DNA of 64,000 bases from Oscillospiraceae bacterium (GTDB lineage: Bacteria; Bacillota; Clostridia; Oscillospirales; Acutalibacteraceae), in the NCBI GenBank assembly GCA_015066245.1, contig SVOS01000002.1:115000-178999 (forward strand), in the 5' to 3' direction. A program made the position numbers and the translations under genes. Below, piece after piece: positions 8,639 to 18,194 of this stretch; the stretch's first letter is position 1; each line of letters begins with the position of its first letter. The notes below the pieces were generated by a model, which was not told the DNA's origin, made no database searches, and worked only from the letters and a program-made list of their open reading frames with translations.

Positions 8639-9762
8639 ATTTGCCTGATAAAAACCGTTGCACGGGCTGTGGCGGATGCGTGAATGTGTGTCCAAAGTCA
8701 GCACTTATGCTTAAGAGTGATGACGAGGGATTCTGGTATCCTGCGATTGACAGGGAGCTTTGTATTGATTGTAAAAAGTGCGAGAAAGTATGTCCTTTGA
8801 TAAATTCTCCTGAAAAAAGTGGAGTAAAGGCTCTTTTCGGATTAAGTGCCAAGGATAGGGATACCGAGAAAACCAGTTCATCGGGCGGTGCTTTCTCCAT
8901 TTTGGCAGAAAATGTGATTTCAAAAGGCGGTGTTGTATTTGCCGCTGGCTTTGATGAGAATTTCAATGTCTGCCACAAAAGGATTTCGGATATCAGCGAG
9001 ATAAAATCGGTCCGCGGCTCTAAATATGTTCAGAGCAGGTTTGAGAAGGCAGCCGCTGAGGCAACAGAGGAGCTTAAAAAAGGCCGAAAAGTTATGTTTG
9101 TTGGTACTCCTTGTCAGATTGCGGCACTTAAAAACCTTATAAACGGCAATGACGAAAATCTGATCGCATTGGACTTTATCTGTCACGGTGTAGCATCTCC
9201 AAAGCTTTTTTCAAAGTACAGAGATTTTATTTCAGAGGGCAAAGCTATTAATGACATATTTTTCAGAGACAAAACCGACGGTTGGCACAAATACAGTCTC
9301 AAAGTAAGTTTTGATGACGGCAGTGTTTACAGAAAAGGTGTTCTTGAAGACCCATATCTTCTTTCATTTGCTCAGAATGTATCGCTGAGAAACAGTTGCT
9401 ACAGATGTGCATTTGTCGGTATTGAAAGATGCAGTGACATTACTCTTGGGGATGCATGGAATCAAAACTTTGAAAGCGAAAAGCTCGGAGACGGCAGGGG
9501 AGTAAGCCTTGTTATGGTTAATACTTCTGCAGGCAAGACACTCTTTGATTCTATCGGTGACAAGGCGTTTGTGGAGGAGTTATGCCTTGAGGAGCTATCT
9601 AAGATTCGTCCCCTTAATAAACCAGCTCCTTATAATCCCGTAAGAAATAAATTTTTAAAAGATATGAACAAGCTGAGCATTGACAAGCTTTCAGCGAAAT
9701 ATTGCGGCAACTCATTGTCTGCAAAAATGAGACGTTTTATTATAAAGAAAACACACAGGTGA
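8635..9762 (+). CDS. Coenzyme F420 hydrogenase/dehydrogenase beta-subunit family protein with 2[4Fe-4S] ferredoxin domain
   Basis: A 375-residue protein. Residues 1-60 hold two 4Fe-4S cluster motifs, CTGCGGCVNVCP and CIDCKKCEKVCP. The rest is the FrhB N- and C-terminal domains: SSGGAFSILAE, GSKYVQSRF, MFVGTPCQIAALKNLI, LIALDFICHGVASPKLFSKY, and further Cys residues around NSCYRCAFVG. Proteins of this family in polysaccharide loci (often next to pyruvyltransferases) are thought to be redox flavoproteins acting on sugars or polyisoprenoids; that role is inference. The start ATG follows AAGAGGAGAAG and overlaps the frameshifted flippase tail by 4 bp. Confidence 0.87.
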   Translation: MNLPDKNRCTGCGGCVNVCPKSALMLKSDDEGFWYPAIDRELCIDCKKCEKVCPLINSPEKSGVKALFGLSAKDRDTEKTSSSGGAFSILAENVISKGGVVFAAGFDENFNVCHKRISDISEIKSVRGSKYVQSRFEKAAAEATEELKKGRKVMFVGTPCQIAALKNLINGNDENLIALDFICHGVASPKLFSKYRDFISEGKAINDIFFRDKTDGWHKYSLKVSFDDGSVYRKGVLEDPYLLSFAQNVSLRNSCYRCAFVGIERCSDITLGDAWNQNFESEKLGDGRGVSLVMVNTSAGKTLFDSIGDKAFVEELCLEELSKIRPLNKPAPYNPVRNKFLKDMNKLSIDKLSAKYCGNSLSAKMRRFIIKKTHR

Positions 9763-9769
9763 AAAGTAA

Positions 9770-10945
9770 TTGAAAAATACGGAAATAGTACTTGTTGAAA
9801 TTTTGTCGGCTTTTGTAAATTCAAGAAAGCCGAAAATAGCCACGGATTGTTCTGCGGGTGAGCTCTATGAGCTTGCAAAGGCACAGTCGGTAACGGGAAT
9901 TGTAAGCTATGTTTTGCGTAAAAATTCTAAGAACGACTTGCTTTCAGGCGATAAAAGGCTTGAGCAAGCTTTTGATAAAACCGTATCTCAGTTTATCCGC
10001 AAGGAAATGGGCGCTGAAGTGTTAATTCAAAAGCTTAGCAATGCACAAATCCCTCATATTATTTTTAAGGGACTTGTAGTGCGTGAGTGTTATCCTGTGC
10101 AGGAGCTGAGAACCTACGGAGATATTGATATTATTATCCGCGAAGCTGACAGAGAAAAATGCCACAAGCTGATGATTGATATGGATTATGAAGCAACTGT
10201 AATGGATGGCGGTGCGGTGTACGGATATAAAAAGGCTAAGGATTTTTTTGAGATTCACACGACTCTTAATTCCGAGCGAACCAAGCTTTCTCAGATTATG
10301 AGCAATTACTGGGACCATACAGTTAATAGAACTGGATACACCTATGAATTCGAGAAGAATTTTCATTTAAGCTATCTCATAAGCCACATCGAAAAGCATG
10401 TTTACGGCACAGGTGCAGGAATAAGAATGTATCTGGACATTGCTCTTTTCATTAATAAATACAGAGACGAAATTGACCTTGAAAAGGTAAGAGAGATTCT
10501 GCAGGAATGTAAGACTGAAAAATTCTTTGATACGGTGCTTTATCTTTGCAGACGTTTGTTTGATACTGATGTAACACCAAAGGAAAATTTATCAGAAGAT
10601 ATCTATGAGGAATTTTTAAGAGTGATTCTGAGAGGCGGTACCTTTGGCGACAAGGGTGAAGGCTCGGTTGTGGATGAGGAGATGCGAAAAGCCCTGAAGG
10701 AAAACGGCAGGGTAAATAAATTCACCCTTCTTATGCATCATATATTCCCACCATATAGAGAGGTCAGAAGAATATATCCTTTCTTTAACGGCAAACCTTA
10801 TCTTTTGCCGGCGGCGTGGTGTGTTCATCTTGTTAAGGGCACTAAACGCTCGGGACTTAAAAATATTAAGAGAGTTGTTTCTGCCGATGCATCTCAGGCT
10901 CAGAAGGAAAAAGAACTTTTGGAAAAAATCGGTTCAAAAAGATAG
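9770..10945 (+). CDS. Nucleotidyltransferase-fold family protein (NTP_transf_5-like)
   Basis: A 391-residue protein beginning at TTG 9770, chosen because AGGTGA lies 7 bp upstream and there is no ATG nearby. Residues ~85-125 carry HIIFKGLVVRECYPVQ and RTYGDIDIIIREADREK, the G-D-x-D pattern of the uncharacterised nucleotidyltransferase family, followed by FFEIHTTLNSER and HLSYLISHIEKHVYGTGAGI with conserved His residues. Such proteins close many capsule and exopolysaccharide loci; their substrate is not known. It is the last gene of the operon: an intrinsic terminator follows within 2 bp of the stop. Confidence 0.78.
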   Translation: MKNTEIVLVEILSAFVNSRKPKIATDCSAGELYELAKAQSVTGIVSYVLRKNSKNDLLSGDKRLEQAFDKTVSQFIRKEMGAEVLIQKLSNAQIPHIIFKGLVVRECYPVQELRTYGDIDIIIREADREKCHKLMIDMDYEATVMDGGAVYGYKKAKDFFEIHTTLNSERTKLSQIMSNYWDHTVNRTGYTYEFEKNFHLSYLISHIEKHVYGTGAGIRMYLDIALFINKYRDEIDLEKVREILQECKTEKFFDTVLYLCRRLFDTDVTPKENLSEDIYEEFLRVILRGGTFGDKGEGSVVDEEMRKALKENGRVNKFTLLMHHIFPPYREVRRIYPFFNGKPYLLPAAWCVHLVKGTKRSGLKNIKRVVSADASQAQKEKELLEKIGSKR

Positions 10946-10946
10946 T

Positions 10947-10975
10947 AAAAGCCACTTCATAACGAAGTGGCTTTT
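10947..10975 (+). terminator. Bidirectional intrinsic terminator, polysaccharide locus / sigF operon
   Basis: A perfect 12-bp inverted repeat (AAAAGCCACTTC / GAAGTGGCTTTT) with a 5-base loop and T-runs on both strands. It sits between the convergent ends of the polysaccharide operon (stop 10945) and sigF (stop 10979). Confidence 0.92.
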
Positions 10976-10978
10976 GTG

Positions 10979-11647
10979 TTATGTGCTAAGTTTTTCTCTC
11001 AAGATGGTGAGGATTTTCTTTTCTCTGCGGCTTACCTGCACCTGTGTCATTCCAAGCACTTTGGCGGTATCGGACTGGGTTTTGTTCTTGAAATATCTTA
11101 AGGTGATAAGCTGCTTGTCTTTTTCATCCAGAGTGCAGATAGCTGAGCTCAGGCTCAGCTTGTCTGTGAGACTTTCGTCAAAGGAATCTGTAGGGATAAG
11201 AAGCTCTTTGCTGTCTTCGTCGTTTTCGAAGGCAAAGCTCAGTGAAATGGGCAGCTGAGCTGACGAAAGTGCCTCGGATACATCTTCCTCAGAAACGCCC
11301 AGTTTTTGGCTGAGATCTTTTATGCTCAGCTCTTTGCCGCAAAGTTTCAGATTTTGCTCGTTAAGCCGCACCGCTTTCAGCGAAAGCTCCTTTATGCTCC
11401 TGCTGACTTTTACGGCTCCGCCGTCACGCCATATACGTTTGATTTCGCCTAAAATAGCAGGCACCGCATAGGTTGATAGCTTGAGCCCGCGGCTTTCGTC
11501 AAAGTTATCTATGGCTTTGATAAGCCCGATACAGCCTGCTGAAACTATATCCTCGTATTCGGCACCTCTGCCCATGAATTTTCTGGCAAGGGAATGCACC
11601 AGCCCCAGATTTTCCTCTACCTTTTTGTCACGCTCTTTAGTTGTCAT
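10979..11647 (-). CDS. sigF: RNA polymerase sporulation sigma factor SigF
   Basis: A 222-residue sigma-70 family factor of the SigF/SigB/SigG type, which directs forespore-specific transcription after septation. Region 2 reads LARKFMGRGAEYEDIVSAGCIGLIKAIDNFD and STYAVPAILGEIKRIWRD; region 3 IKDLSQKLGVSEEDV; region 4 LITLRYFKNKTQSDTAKVLG plus the helix-turn-helix MTQVQVSRREKKIL. The assignment to SigF, not SigG, rests on the spoIIAA and spoIIAB genes directly upstream in the same operon. Its start overlaps the end of spoIIAB by 11 bp, consistent with translational coupling. Length is slightly short of the ~255 residues of B. subtilis SigF, mainly at the N-terminus. Confidence 0.93.
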   Translation of the reverse strand: MTTKERDKKVEENLGLVHSLARKFMGRGAEYEDIVSAGCIGLIKAIDNFDESRGLKLSTYAVPAILGEIKRIWRDGGAVKVSRSIKELSLKAVRLNEQNLKLCGKELSIKDLSQKLGVSEEDVSEALSSAQLPISLSFAFENDEDSKELLIPTDSFDESLTDKLSLSSAICTLDEKDKQLITLRYFKNKTQSDTAKVLGMTQVQVSRREKKILTILREKLST

Positions 11648-12071
11648 CTTGAGAAAGTCTTTTCTTAAGAGTCACTGTGGTGCCTTTAGATGGTGTTGAT
11701 GAGACACGCACGCTGTCCATAAAACTTTGCATTACCGCAAATCCAAGACCTGCTCGCTCGTCGCCCGCGGTGGTAAACATGGGCTCCATAGCTTTTTCGA
11801 TATCCTCAATACCGCAGCCTTTGTCGCGGATTCTGACTATAAGGGTTTCGGGTTCTACAATTTTCATATTTATGTAAATTGTGCCGCTCTGATGTTTGTA
11901 GCCGTGAACAATGCAGTTTGTTACTGCCTCAGATACCGAGGTTTTTATGTCTGCAAGCTGACTTATTGTAGGGTCAAGCTGCATACAGAAGGCGGATACC
12001 GTAGCTCTCGCAAAGCTTTCGTTGGCACTTTTGGCAGGAAAGCTGAGTTTTACTTCGTTTATAATTTTCAT
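11637..12071 (-). CDS. spoIIAB: Anti-sigma F factor SpoIIAB (serine kinase)
   Basis: A 144-residue GHKL-fold kinase that binds SigF and phosphorylates SpoIIAA in the predivisional cell and mother cell. The N box ISQLADIKTSVSEAVTNCIVHGY contains E-A-x-x-N; the G1 box is RIRDKGCGIEDIEKAM; the lid and G2 region is DERAGLGFAVMQSFMDSV. Length matches the family (~146). Its start overlaps the spoIIAA stop by 4 bp (ATGA), and its end overlaps sigF, so the three genes are tightly coupled and would be made in fixed proportion. Confidence 0.95.
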   Translation of the reverse strand: MKIINEVKLSFPAKSANESFARATVSAFCMQLDPTISQLADIKTSVSEAVTNCIVHGYKHQSGTIYINMKIVEPETLIVRIRDKGCGIEDIEKAMEPMFTTAGDERAGLGFAVMQSFMDSVRVSSTPSKGTTVTLKKRLSQDDN

Positions 12072-12370
12072 TTAATCACCCCCAAAGTTTCGATACCCGA
12101 CAGGGAAAATATTTTTTTCAGGTGAGGCGGTACGTTGGTGACCTTGACCTCGCCGCCCATTAGCGACATTTGTCGGTATCGTCCCATAATAAGCCCGATG
12201 CCTGATGAGTCCATAAACTGTACTCCCGAGTAATCAAGCTCCAGAGTGCGGGGTTTGAGCATTTCAGCCTTTGAATCAATTTTTTTGCGGATAACTGCCG
12301 CAGTGTGGTGGTCAAGCTCTCCTTTGAGGTGAGCAGTAAGCACAGAGTCGTTGAATTCAAGTTCCAGCAT
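12068..12370 (-). CDS. spoIIAA: Anti-anti-sigma factor SpoIIAA
   Basis: A 100-residue STAS-domain protein. The phosphorylation-site motif FMDSSGIGLIMGRYRQM is intact (the Ser of D-S-S-G-I-G is the SpoIIAB target). When dephosphorylated by SpoIIE it releases SigF from SpoIIAB. The hydrophobic core RTLELDYSGVQ before it and the C-terminal KVTNVPPHLKKIFSLSGI fit the family. It is the first gene of the sporulation operon; the ATG follows AAGGATGTG. A terminator-like hairpin separates it from folC upstream. Confidence 0.95.
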   Translation of the reverse strand: MLELEFNDSVLTAHLKGELDHHTAAVIRKKIDSKAEMLKPRTLELDYSGVQFMDSSGIGLIMGRYRQMSLMGGEVKVTNVPPHLKKIFSLSGIETLGVIK

Positions 12371-12392
12371 TTTTACACATCCTTAAAATAAT

Positions 12393-12428
12393 ATATGCCC
12401 ATACCTATTTTATTAAGTATGGGCATAA
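12393..12428 (-). terminator. Hairpin terminator after folC
   Basis: Inverted repeat ATATGCCCATAC / GTATGGGCATAA around an AT-rich loop, between the folC stop (12458) and the spoIIAA start (12370), both on the minus strand. It probably ends the upstream housekeeping operon so that the sporulation operon has its own promoter. The T-run is better on the plus strand, so direction is less certain. Confidence 0.6.
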
Positions 12429-12457
12429 TTTTTTGGATTATTCTGTTGTCGGAAAAT

Positions 12458-13738
12458 TTATTTTTTGAGAATCAACGGTCTCAGCTCTCCTGCAAGATAC
12501 AAAGAGCCGCAGATAAACAGGTCTGCTCCTGTTTCGTTAGCTTTATCAAAGGCTTTCTCCAAACCTTCTTTGGGTGTAGAGCAAGGAGTTACGACTTCTA
12601 TGTGATTCTTAAGTATAATGGCCATATCCTCGCTTGAGCGGCTTCGGGGATTGCTCACGGGAACCGTAAATGCACAGTCGAAAAGTCCCTCTATATACTG
12701 AGCAGACTTTAAGGAATCCTTGTCAGAGAGCATTCCCATCAGAAGAACTCGTTTTCTGTTGGGGGTGTATTTTTTGACGGCTTTTGAGAAAGCCTGCATG
12801 CCGTCGGCGTTGTGAGCTCCGTCAAGAATTATCAGGGGAGAATCAGATAAAACCTCGAATCTGGCAGGGTTTATTGCGTTTGCAAAGCCCTCTTTCATGG
12901 CATCTTCGCTGATTCTTATGTCTGTATCTTTGGTAAGCACCGCAAGAGCAGCCAAAGCAGTTCTTGCGTTCTGCACCTGATGCTCTCCTATTAAACTGAG
13001 CTTTAAAGGAATGTTGTTAAACTCAAGTTCTGTGCCGCTTAAGTCTTCATCAACAACAGAAAGACTGATGTCCGTGGAAAAAAGCAGGGGAGAGTGATTT
13101 CTGATTGCACTGTTTTTAATAACCCGTGCGGCAGCCTCGCTTTGCTCACCTGATACCACAGGGCACTGGGGTTTTATGATTCCGCATTTCTGAAGTGCGA
13201 TTTCTTCAATTGTTTCGCCTAAAATATCGGTGTGGTCCAAGCTGATGGATGTGATGACAGAAAGCAGATTTTGCTTTATAACATTTGTGGAGTCCAGAAG
13301 TCCGCCTAAGCCTGTCTCTAAAACTGCTAAGTCAACTTTCTCACGTTTGAAATATTCAAAGCAAAGTGCGGTCACAAATTCAAATTCTGTGATAATTATA
13401 TCTTCTTTGTTGAGTTTTTCAACAAAGGAAAAAACATATTCTGCAAGCTCAGAGAGCTTATCGTGGGGGATGGGTGTGGAGTTTATCTGGATTCTCTCAC
13501 AGAAATCTGTGATAAAAGGAGAGATGAAAAGACCTGTTTTGTAACCTGCACTTTTAAGTACAGAAGAAATTACGGCACATACCGAGCCTTTGCCGTTGGT
13601 GCCTGCTACGTGGATATATGACACACAGTCCTGAGGGTTGTCCATATCGCTTAAAAGCCTTTTGATTCTGTCAAGTCCGGGACGTGAGCCGAATTTATTT
13701 AGAGAGTGGATTTTTTCCAAAGCTTCGTTGTAAGTCAT
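12458..13738 (-). CDS. folC: Bifunctional folylpolyglutamate synthase/dihydrofolate synthase
   Basis: A 426-residue Mur-ligase-family enzyme that adds glutamate to dihydropteroate and folates using ATP. The P-loop YIHVAGTNGKGSVCAVI is at residues ~41-57; GLFISPFITDFCERIQIN follows, then FEFVTALCFEYFKRE, LETGLGGLLDSTNVI, SITSISLDHTDILGETIEEIA and the C-terminal LIILDGAHNADGMQAF. All are classical FolC signatures. Its ATG overlaps the rsmI stop by 4 bp (ATGA). It is the last gene of the holB-ricT-yabB-rsmI-folC stretch. Confidence 0.95.
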   Translation of the reverse strand: MTYNEALEKIHSLNKFGSRPGLDRIKRLLSDMDNPQDCVSYIHVAGTNGKGSVCAVISSVLKSAGYKTGLFISPFITDFCERIQINSTPIPHDKLSELAEYVFSFVEKLNKEDIIITEFEFVTALCFEYFKREKVDLAVLETGLGGLLDSTNVIKQNLLSVITSISLDHTDILGETIEEIALQKCGIIKPQCPVVSGEQSEAAARVIKNSAIRNHSPLLFSTDISLSVVDEDLSGTELEFNNIPLKLSLIGEHQVQNARTALAALAVLTKDTDIRISEDAMKEGFANAINPARFEVLSDSPLIILDGAHNADGMQAFSKAVKKYTPNRKRVLLMGMLSDKDSLKSAQYIEGLFDCAFTVPVSNPRSRSSEDMAIILKNHIEVVTPCSTPKEGLEKAFDKANETGADLFICGSLYLAGELRPLILKK

Positions 13739-14568
13739 TTGTTAAGCTCCCTGTATATATCGTTTTTCTTAAGTCCGCTTATGGCGGCGGCTTTTTTGGC
13801 GGCATCAGTTGCTTTGTCGCCTTCTTCTATGAATTTTTCTGCCATTTTTATTGCGTCCTCAAGGGTAAATTCCTGTTTTGTTTCTACTTCCTTTGCACCC
13901 TCAAGCACCAACACGATCTCGCCCTTAAGAGGGTTATCCACAAAAGTATCCAGAGCAGTTTTTGTGTCTGTTCGTATTACTTCTTCGTGAATTTTGGTGA
14001 TTTCTCTGACTATGGTGAGCTTTCTCAAGCCGAAATAAGAGTATAAATCCTTAAGTGTGTTGGGAAGCTTGTGAGGAGCCTCGTAAAAAATCATGGTGCG
14101 TTTCTCGTTAATTAAGGACTCGAGGTGTTCTTTTCTGCTTTTTTTGTTGACAGAAACAAAGCCCTCGAAAGTAAATCTGCCTGTGGCAAGTCCGGACACG
14201 CAAAGTGCGGATATAAGTGCAGAGGGTCCCGGAACAACCACGGTTTTGATGCCGAGATTTCCGCATTCTCTGACCAAGTCCTCGCCAGGGTCAGATATAC
14301 AGGGCATACCTGCGTCGGATACAACAGCACAGCTTTCGCCTGCAAGGATTCGTTTGCAGATTTCAGAGGTACGCTGAGCTTTGTTGTGCTCAAAATAGCT
14401 CACCATGGGCTTTTTGATTCCAAGGTGATTAAGAAGTTTAAGGGTAACTCTTGTGTCTTCTGCGGCTATAAAGTCAACTTCTGACAGAACTTCAGCGGCT
14501 CGGGGTGAAAAATCCCCTAAGTTGCCGATGGGAGTGCCGACTACGTATAAAGTTTTATTCTCAACCAT
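13735..14568 (-). CDS. rsmI: 16S rRNA (cytidine(1402)-2'-O)-methyltransferase RsmI
   Basis: A 277-residue SAM-dependent tetrapyrrole-methylase-fold enzyme that 2'-O-methylates C1402 in the decoding centre of 16S rRNA. The N-terminus has TLYVVGTPIGNLGDFSPRA, then FIAAEDTRVTLKLLNHLGI, VVSDAGMPCISDPGEDLV and VVPGPSALISALCVSGL, with FYEAPHKLPNTLKDLY in the second half. It overlaps yabB upstream by 8 bp and folC downstream by 4 bp. The same order is found in B. subtilis, where yazA lies between yabB and yabC (rsmI); the GIY-YIG yazA is absent here. Confidence 0.95.
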   Translation of the reverse strand: MVENKTLYVVGTPIGNLGDFSPRAAEVLSEVDFIAAEDTRVTLKLLNHLGIKKPMVSYFEHNKAQRTSEICKRILAGESCAVVSDAGMPCISDPGEDLVRECGNLGIKTVVVPGPSALISALCVSGLATGRFTFEGFVSVNKKSRKEHLESLINEKRTMIFYEAPHKLPNTLKDLYSYFGLRKLTIVREITKIHEEVIRTDTKTALDTFVDNPLKGEIVLVLEGAKEVETKQEFTLEDAIKMAEKFIEEGDKATDAAKKAAAISGLKKNDIYRELNK

Positions 14569-15328
14569 TTTTCTGCCTCCCTGCGTTTTCCTGGTAGCAT
14601 CCGTAGATTTGGTTCATCTCGTCTGTAAAGGTGTTGTCGCTGTTTTCTACAATAAGTGTGGGCAATACATCAAGATACCCTTGTTTGCCGCCTTTTTTGC
14701 CTCTGAGTAAAAAGAGTTTTGGTTTTTTGTCAATTTTGCCTTGCACCAATCTCAGCTCTTTGGGCTCAAGGTCGTATTTTCTGAAAAGGCTTAATGCATC
14801 TGTAAGACGCTCAGGTCGCTGGCACATACAAAAACTGCCCGAAAACTGCAGAAGTTTTGATGCAGTCGCTACTACATCTTCCATTGTGCACATATCCTCA
14901 TGACGAGCGATAAGCTTGCCTTCTTCGGGGTTTTTAATACCGCCGCCTGCAATTTTGTAGGGTGGGTTGCAGGAAACAAGGTCAAAGTAACCAAAGGGAA
15001 GTTTGCCCTTAAGCTCTCTTAAATCAGCACATAGTATAGAGAAATTATCTGCAAGATTGTTGTGATTAACGCTTCGTGTAATCATATCAGCGGCATCACT
15101 CTGAATTTCTACGGCAGTTATCTTAAGGTTTTTATCAAAACGCGACCACAAAAGGGGAATAGTGCCGCAACCGGAGCCAAGGTCAACACATTTTGCGTTT
15201 TTCTTAGGATTTGAAAAATGTGCAAGAAGTATGGTATCTGTAGAAAAATGATGAGTAGGAGAAACGATAACCTCAATACCGTTGCCGAGAGGCTCTAAAT
15301 GTTCGTCAGGTTTAAGCAGAGTAATCAC
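14561..15328 (-). CDS. yabB: tRNA1(Val) (adenine(37)-N6)-methyltransferase-like protein
   Basis: A Rossmann-fold SAM methyltransferase of ~255 residues. CVDLGSGCGTIPLL is the SAM-binding motif I, and DLVSCNPPYKIAGGG holds the catalytic N-P-P-Y motif of N6-adenine methyltransferases. The frame is open upstream to 15457, but that part runs through the ferredoxin gene's terminator. I therefore take the GTG at 15328 (residues V-I-T-L-L-K-P-D-E), preceded by AGAAAGG; an in-frame CTG three codons later would give better spacing. Neighbours ricT and rsmI match the B. subtilis yabB position. Confidence 0.85.
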   Translation of the reverse strand: MITLLKPDEHLEPLGNGIEVIVSPTHHFSTDTILLAHFSNPKKNAKCVDLGSGCGTIPLLWSRFDKNLKITAVEIQSDAADMITRSVNHNNLADNFSILCADLRELKGKLPFGYFDLVSCNPPYKIAGGGIKNPEEGKLIARHEDMCTMEDVVATASKLLQFSGSFCMCQRPERLTDALSLFRKYDLEPKELRLVQGKIDKKPKLFLLRGKKGGKQGYLDVLPTLIVENSDNTFTDEMNQIYGCYQENAGRQKNG

Positions 15329-15343
15329 CCTTTCTGTATAAAT

Positions 15344-15379
15344 GTAAAACGCCACACCCTTAATAAAGAGTGCGGCATT
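15344..15379 (-). terminator. Intrinsic terminator after the ferredoxin gene
   Basis: On the minus strand a 12-bp stem (AATGCCGCACTC pairing with GGGTGTGGCGTT, three G-U pairs) is followed by TTTT. It lies 18 bp past the ferredoxin stop and directly before the yabB start, so part of yabB transcription may come from read-through. Confidence 0.7.
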
Positions 15380-15396
15380 TGTAAGTAATTTGGAAA

Positions 15397-16513
<1,117 letters not shown>

Positions 16514-16526
<13 letters not shown>

Positions 16527-17377
16527 GTTATCCTCCTGAATTCGCCGCAAATCCATGTGCTCAGCAAGCTGAGGTTTACGTTGCGGCTTATTGTATATAT
16601 TGCGTGGTTGATGGTCTCAATGAGACCTATGATTTTTTTCTTGGTAAGTTTTGTGCTTAATGTTAGGCTGAGTTCCTTTGATAGTATGGTTTCGTCAGAA
16701 ACAGTCAGAGACAACGCATCGCTTAATATTGCCCTCATTGCAGGCAAAACCTCAAGGGCGGTTGTTTTGTCGTTAAGCACTGCGGTGTTTTTCAGCAGAC
16801 TCAGCTCGGATGTTTCTGTTATACTCAAAAGAATTTTACTTGCAAGCTCTAAGGTGTTGTCGGTAAAGCCTGAATCCTGCTCCAGATTAAGCACAGTGCA
16901 TCGGGAAAGCACGGTTTCGGGCAGAGAGCCTGCGTCCTCGGTTGTAAGTAAAAAGAGAATGGATTGAGGCGGCTCTTCAAGGGTTTTGAGAAAGGCGTTG
17001 AGAGCCTCGATACCCATTCGCTTGTCCGCATCTTTGATGACAAAAACCTTGATATCTGCTTCATTGGGAATTATGGAGCAGATACGGGTGATTTCGCGGA
17101 TTTCGGCAACAGAGATACCGTCTGTTTTGCCAGAGCCTTTGGCAAAATAAATGTCCGGGTGGATGTTATGTTCTGCCTTGTAACAAGCAGGGCAAACCCC
17201 GCAGGGACGCTCACTTGCTTTGCATACCGCCCACTTACTCAGCAGGTTTGCAAGCTCCTCTCGTGTTTGTGCATTGGAACCGTTTAGCACAAGAGCATGG
17301 GGGAAACGGCGGCTTTTTTCTAAGCTTAAAAGCTCTGATTTGATGTTTTCGTTGTTTTTAAAACTCTCAAAATTCAC
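16514..17377 (-). CDS. holB: DNA polymerase III subunit delta' (HolB)
   Basis: A 287-residue clamp-loader subunit. The N-terminal half has the AAA+ arrangement: FPHALVLNGSNAQTREELA in the P-loop position, the zinc module CGVCPACYKAEHNIHPDI, GISVAEIREITRIC, KVFVIKDADKRMGIEALNAF and the sensor region LKTLEEPPQSILFLLTTEDA followed by LPETVLSRC. The P-loop lacks the G-K-T/S, as expected for delta' subunits that do not hydrolyse ATP. It loads the beta clamp at the replication fork. It is the first gene of the unit holB-ricT. Confidence 0.93.
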
Positions 17378-17436
17378 AGATAAACCGCCTTTCTTAATTT
17401 TATCATAAACACTGTGATTTTTCCACAGTATATTAT

Positions 17437-17901
17437 TTACAGTTTGAAATGCCTTGTGACTATGCCTTTTTCGGTAATGTCAAGATATGCATATCCTGCA
17501 CCATAGCCGTGACAGGAACCGGGATTTACGATGTAAAGCCCGTCATCGTAGTCCTCAAGGGGATTGTGAGTGTGGCCGAATAAAAGAAGCTGAGCACCAC
17601 TTTCTCTTGCGGCACATACTAAGTTATAAAGTCCGTATTTCGCGTTATACAGATGGCCGTGGGTAATGAAAATCTTTTTGCCTTCTATGGTGAAAGTTTC
17701 GATATTTGCAGCATCCGAGCAAAAATCACAGTTGCCCCTGACACCTATAAAATGCTTCTGAGGATAAAGAGCTTTCATAGCAGAAAACTCTGAGTTGCCG
17801 TCACCGCAGTGAATAACAACTTCGGCTTCGGGTTTTGAGTTTATGGCGGCTTTCAGAGAGTAGGTGTCGCCGTGGGTGTCTGATACAACGAGTACTTTCA
17901 T
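17437..17901 (-). CDS. YfcE/MJ0936-family metallophosphodiesterase
   Basis: A 154-residue calcineurin-like phosphodiesterase. Metal-binding motifs are intact: KVLVVSDTHGD (D-x-H), VVIHCGDGNSE (G-D), GVRGNCDF (G-N-C-D), FITHGHLYN (H-G-H) and LLFGHTHNPL (G-H-T-H). Family members hydrolyse phosphodiesters with Mn2+ or Ni2+ in vitro; the natural substrate is unknown. It is transcribed away from the small-gene cluster at 17961 with a 59-bp divergent gap. Confidence 0.92.
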   Translation of the reverse strand: MKVLVVSDTHGDTYSLKAAINSKPEAEVVIHCGDGNSEFSAMKALYPQKHFIGVRGNCDFCSDAANIETFTIEGKKIFITHGHLYNAKYGLYNLVCAARESGAQLLLFGHTHNPLEDYDDGLYIVNPGSCHGYGAGYAYLDITEKGIVTRHFKL

Positions 17902-17960
17902 AATATCACCAAGTCATAATATAAATAAGTATAACATAAAATTTACCGAGGTGTATATTT

Positions 17961-18194
17961 ATGGCAAATGATAAACAAATGGAAAATATAGCAAAAATGC
18001 TCTCAAAAAAGCTTAATATGAGCAGTGACGAGATTGTAGACAGTATGAAGTCGGGGAATGTAAACCCTGTTCTTAATTCACTGAGCTCAGAACAACGCTC
18101 AAAGGTAAATTCTATATTGTCAAATCCTGAAATAACAAAAAAACTAATGGAAGATAAAGGAGTTCAGGATATCTTAAGAAAGCTTGATTTATAA
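17961..18194 (+). CDS. Small hypothetical protein, three-gene cluster
   Basis: A 77-residue acidic-basic helical protein, MANDKQMENIAKMLSKKLN..., starting at ATG 17961 after CCGAGGTG. There are no Cys residues or membrane span. It reads like a four-helix protein (SDEIVDSMKSGNVNPVLNSL; ITKKLMEDKGVQDILRKLDL). Its second half, with residues repeating L-S-N-P-E, resembles the opening L-S-D-P-D of the next gene. It overlaps that gene by a base at the stop (TAATG), so they are translationally coupled. I do not recognise a family. Confidence 0.75.
   Translation: MANDKQMENIAKMLSKKLNMSSDEIVDSMKSGNVNPVLNSLSSEQRSKVNSILSNPEITKKLMEDKGVQDILRKLDL

Noticed and set aside
10979-11647. SigG instead of SigF
   Set aside because: The gene is third in a unit with spoIIAA and spoIIAB; sigG normally follows sigE/spoIIGA. 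Sequence alone would not separate them.
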